The notes under the pieces are model-generated. The model searched no databases. It worked only from the letters and a program-made list of their open reading frames with translations, and had not been told where the DNA came from. From Candidatus Hydrothermota bacterium (GTDB taxonomy: Bacteria; Hydrothermota; Hydrothermia; B15-G9; DRBW01), in the NCBI GenBank assembly GCA_021158525.1, contig JAGGUL010000052.1:1-40532 (forward strand): 40,532 nt of DNA, in the 5' to 3' direction. The translations under genes were made by a program, and so were the position numbers. Below, piece after piece: positions 39,908 to 40,532 of the stretch (position 1 is its first letter; each line of letters begins with the position of its first letter).

Positions 39908-40532
39908 AGTTAACACGAATGAGCCACAAAACTCTGAAGGCGGAGATCGTCGAGATAAAAGACAAAGCAGAGGACATAAAGAGCTTCTTCATCCGACCCG
40001 ATGAGGAGCTCAAATTTCTCCCCGGCCAGTTTTTTACGCTCTCGCTTTGCGGCGTGGGAGAGGCCCCCTTTTCCGTTGCCTCGGCTCCCCACGAGGGACT
40101 GCTCCGTTTCACGATAAGGAAGACCGGAAAGGTGACCTCCGCGCTTCACCGGCTTAAAGCCGGTGACATACTGGGCATCAGGGGTCCCTACGGCAACGGT
40201 TTTCCTCTCGATCCGGGCGGAACAGCGGTCATAGTCGGCGGGGGGATCGGCATGGCACCTGTCCGTTCGCTCCTCTTTCACCTGCAGGAAAAGGGCATTT
40301 ACGACCTCTGGGCCTTCAACGGGGCGAGGAGTCCGCGGCACATTCTCTATGTGGATGAGCTCCTCGGAATAAAGGGTCGGACAAAAATCATACTGACAGT
40401 CGACAGGGTGACTCCCGGCTGGAAATACGATGAAGGGGTGATCACGATGCCCATGGAGAAATATATTCCGAAAATAGAGAGAGGCACGGCATACCTCTGC
40501 GGCCCCTCCGTCATGTTCAAGTACGCCGTGAA
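39904..40532 (+). CDS. FAD/NAD(P)-binding subunit, sulfhydrogenase gamma / AsrB-like (partial)
   Basis: The gene starts at the ATG overlapping the beta-subunit stop (ATGA) and runs open off the window after 209 codons. The ferredoxin-NADP reductase fold is visible: FAD site APFSVASAP, phosphate loop GPYGNGFPLD, NAD(P) site VIVGGGIGMAPVRSLLFHL and YLCGPSVMFKYAV. Family members (HydG of archaeal sulfhydrogenase, AsrB) end with a cysteine-rich [2Fe-2S] tail, which would lie beyond the edge. It probably reduces NAD(P)+ with electrons from formate, or the reverse. Whether hydrogenase delta/alpha genes follow cannot be seen. Confidence 0.88.
   Translation, partial: MKLTRMSHKTLKAEIVEIKDKAEDIKSFFIRPDEELKFLPGQFFTLSLCGVGEAPFSVASAPHEGLLRFTIRKTGKVTSALHRLKAGDILGIRGPYGNGFPLDPGGTAVIVGGGIGMAPVRSLLFHLQEKGIYDLWAFNGARSPRHILYVDELLGIKGRTKIILTVDRVTPGWKYDEGVITMPMEKYIPKIERGTAYLCGPSVMFKYAV

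Noticed and set aside
1-40532. CRISPR arrays, insertion sequences, tRNA or rRNA genes, defence islands
   Set aside because: No spaced direct repeats, transposase motifs, tRNA-like T-loop signatures or defence-type gene sets were seen on either strand.

Overview
The window reads as one chromosome segment of a diderm, probably anaerobic bacterium. Evidence for an outer membrane is a TonB/ExbB/ExbD system, a BtuB-type receptor, OmpA-like and beta-rich secreted proteins, and two secreted proteins with C-terminal modules of the FlgD-like/T9SS type A sorting kind. Heavy use of AGG/AGA for arginine and ATA for isoleucine, very tight gene packing and the gene mix fit uncultured FCB-side lineages such as candidate division WOR-3 or Hydrothermae. 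That placement is an inference: no rRNA or tRNA gene lies in the window.

Layout. 1-3219 (+): the tail of an unknown gene, dxr (MEP isoprenoid pathway), sucC without sucD, and a secreted DUF1573 protein. 3238-5707 (-): a transketolase with an altered TPP motif, then a ferritin-like protein. 5855-6967 (+): a secreted C39-like cysteine peptidase. 6982-10751 (-): a five-gene operon of polyprenyl diphosphate synthase, DUF212/PAP2-like protein, M50 membrane protease, FabH and an inositol-monophosphatase-family enzyme. 10980-17089 (-): an energy-transduction operon in the order TPR protein, ExbB, ExbD, second ExbD without the usual aspartate, TonB, FlgD/OmpA-like periplasmic protein. 17270-19150 (-): an Fpg/Nei-family glycosylase, TsaB and RimI. 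19211-22247 (+): a promoter, a full cobalamin riboswitch, a BtuB-like receptor and a beta-propeller lipoprotein resembling BtuG. 22244-23433 (-): NrnA-like phosphoesterase and a YtxH-like small protein. 23585-30625 (+): pilB, pilT, pilC and a PilS/PilR-type two-component pair. 30612-30935 (-): a small secreted beta-rich protein. 31219-33495 (+): a second, larger C39-like peptidase. 33489-34493 (-): a HypE/AIR-synthase-like protein. 34656-36829 (+): trmFO and a Xer recombinase. 36861 to the end (+): a formate-dehydrogenase-type molybdoenzyme with sulfhydrogenase beta- and gamma-type electron-transfer subunits, the last one cut by the window edge.

How the parts connect. The Ton operon can power the B12 receptor a few kilobases away. 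The riboswitch would repress receptor and propeller lipoprotein when cobalamin is plentiful. The pilus ATPases and platform protein are co-transcribed with their likely regulators. Formate oxidation could feed NAD(P) or ferredoxin through the HydB/HydG-type subunits.

The most unusual signals are: (1) several operon-first genes have no Shine-Dalgarno sequence but carry -35/-10 boxes placed so that transcription would start on, or within a few bases of, the start codon; (2) a paired ExbD in which the proton-carrying Asp is Gly; (3) a BtuB/BtuG-like pair under a B12 riboswitch in a genome that does not look like Bacteroides; (4) a perfect 7-2-7 palindrome in the leader of the Ton operon.
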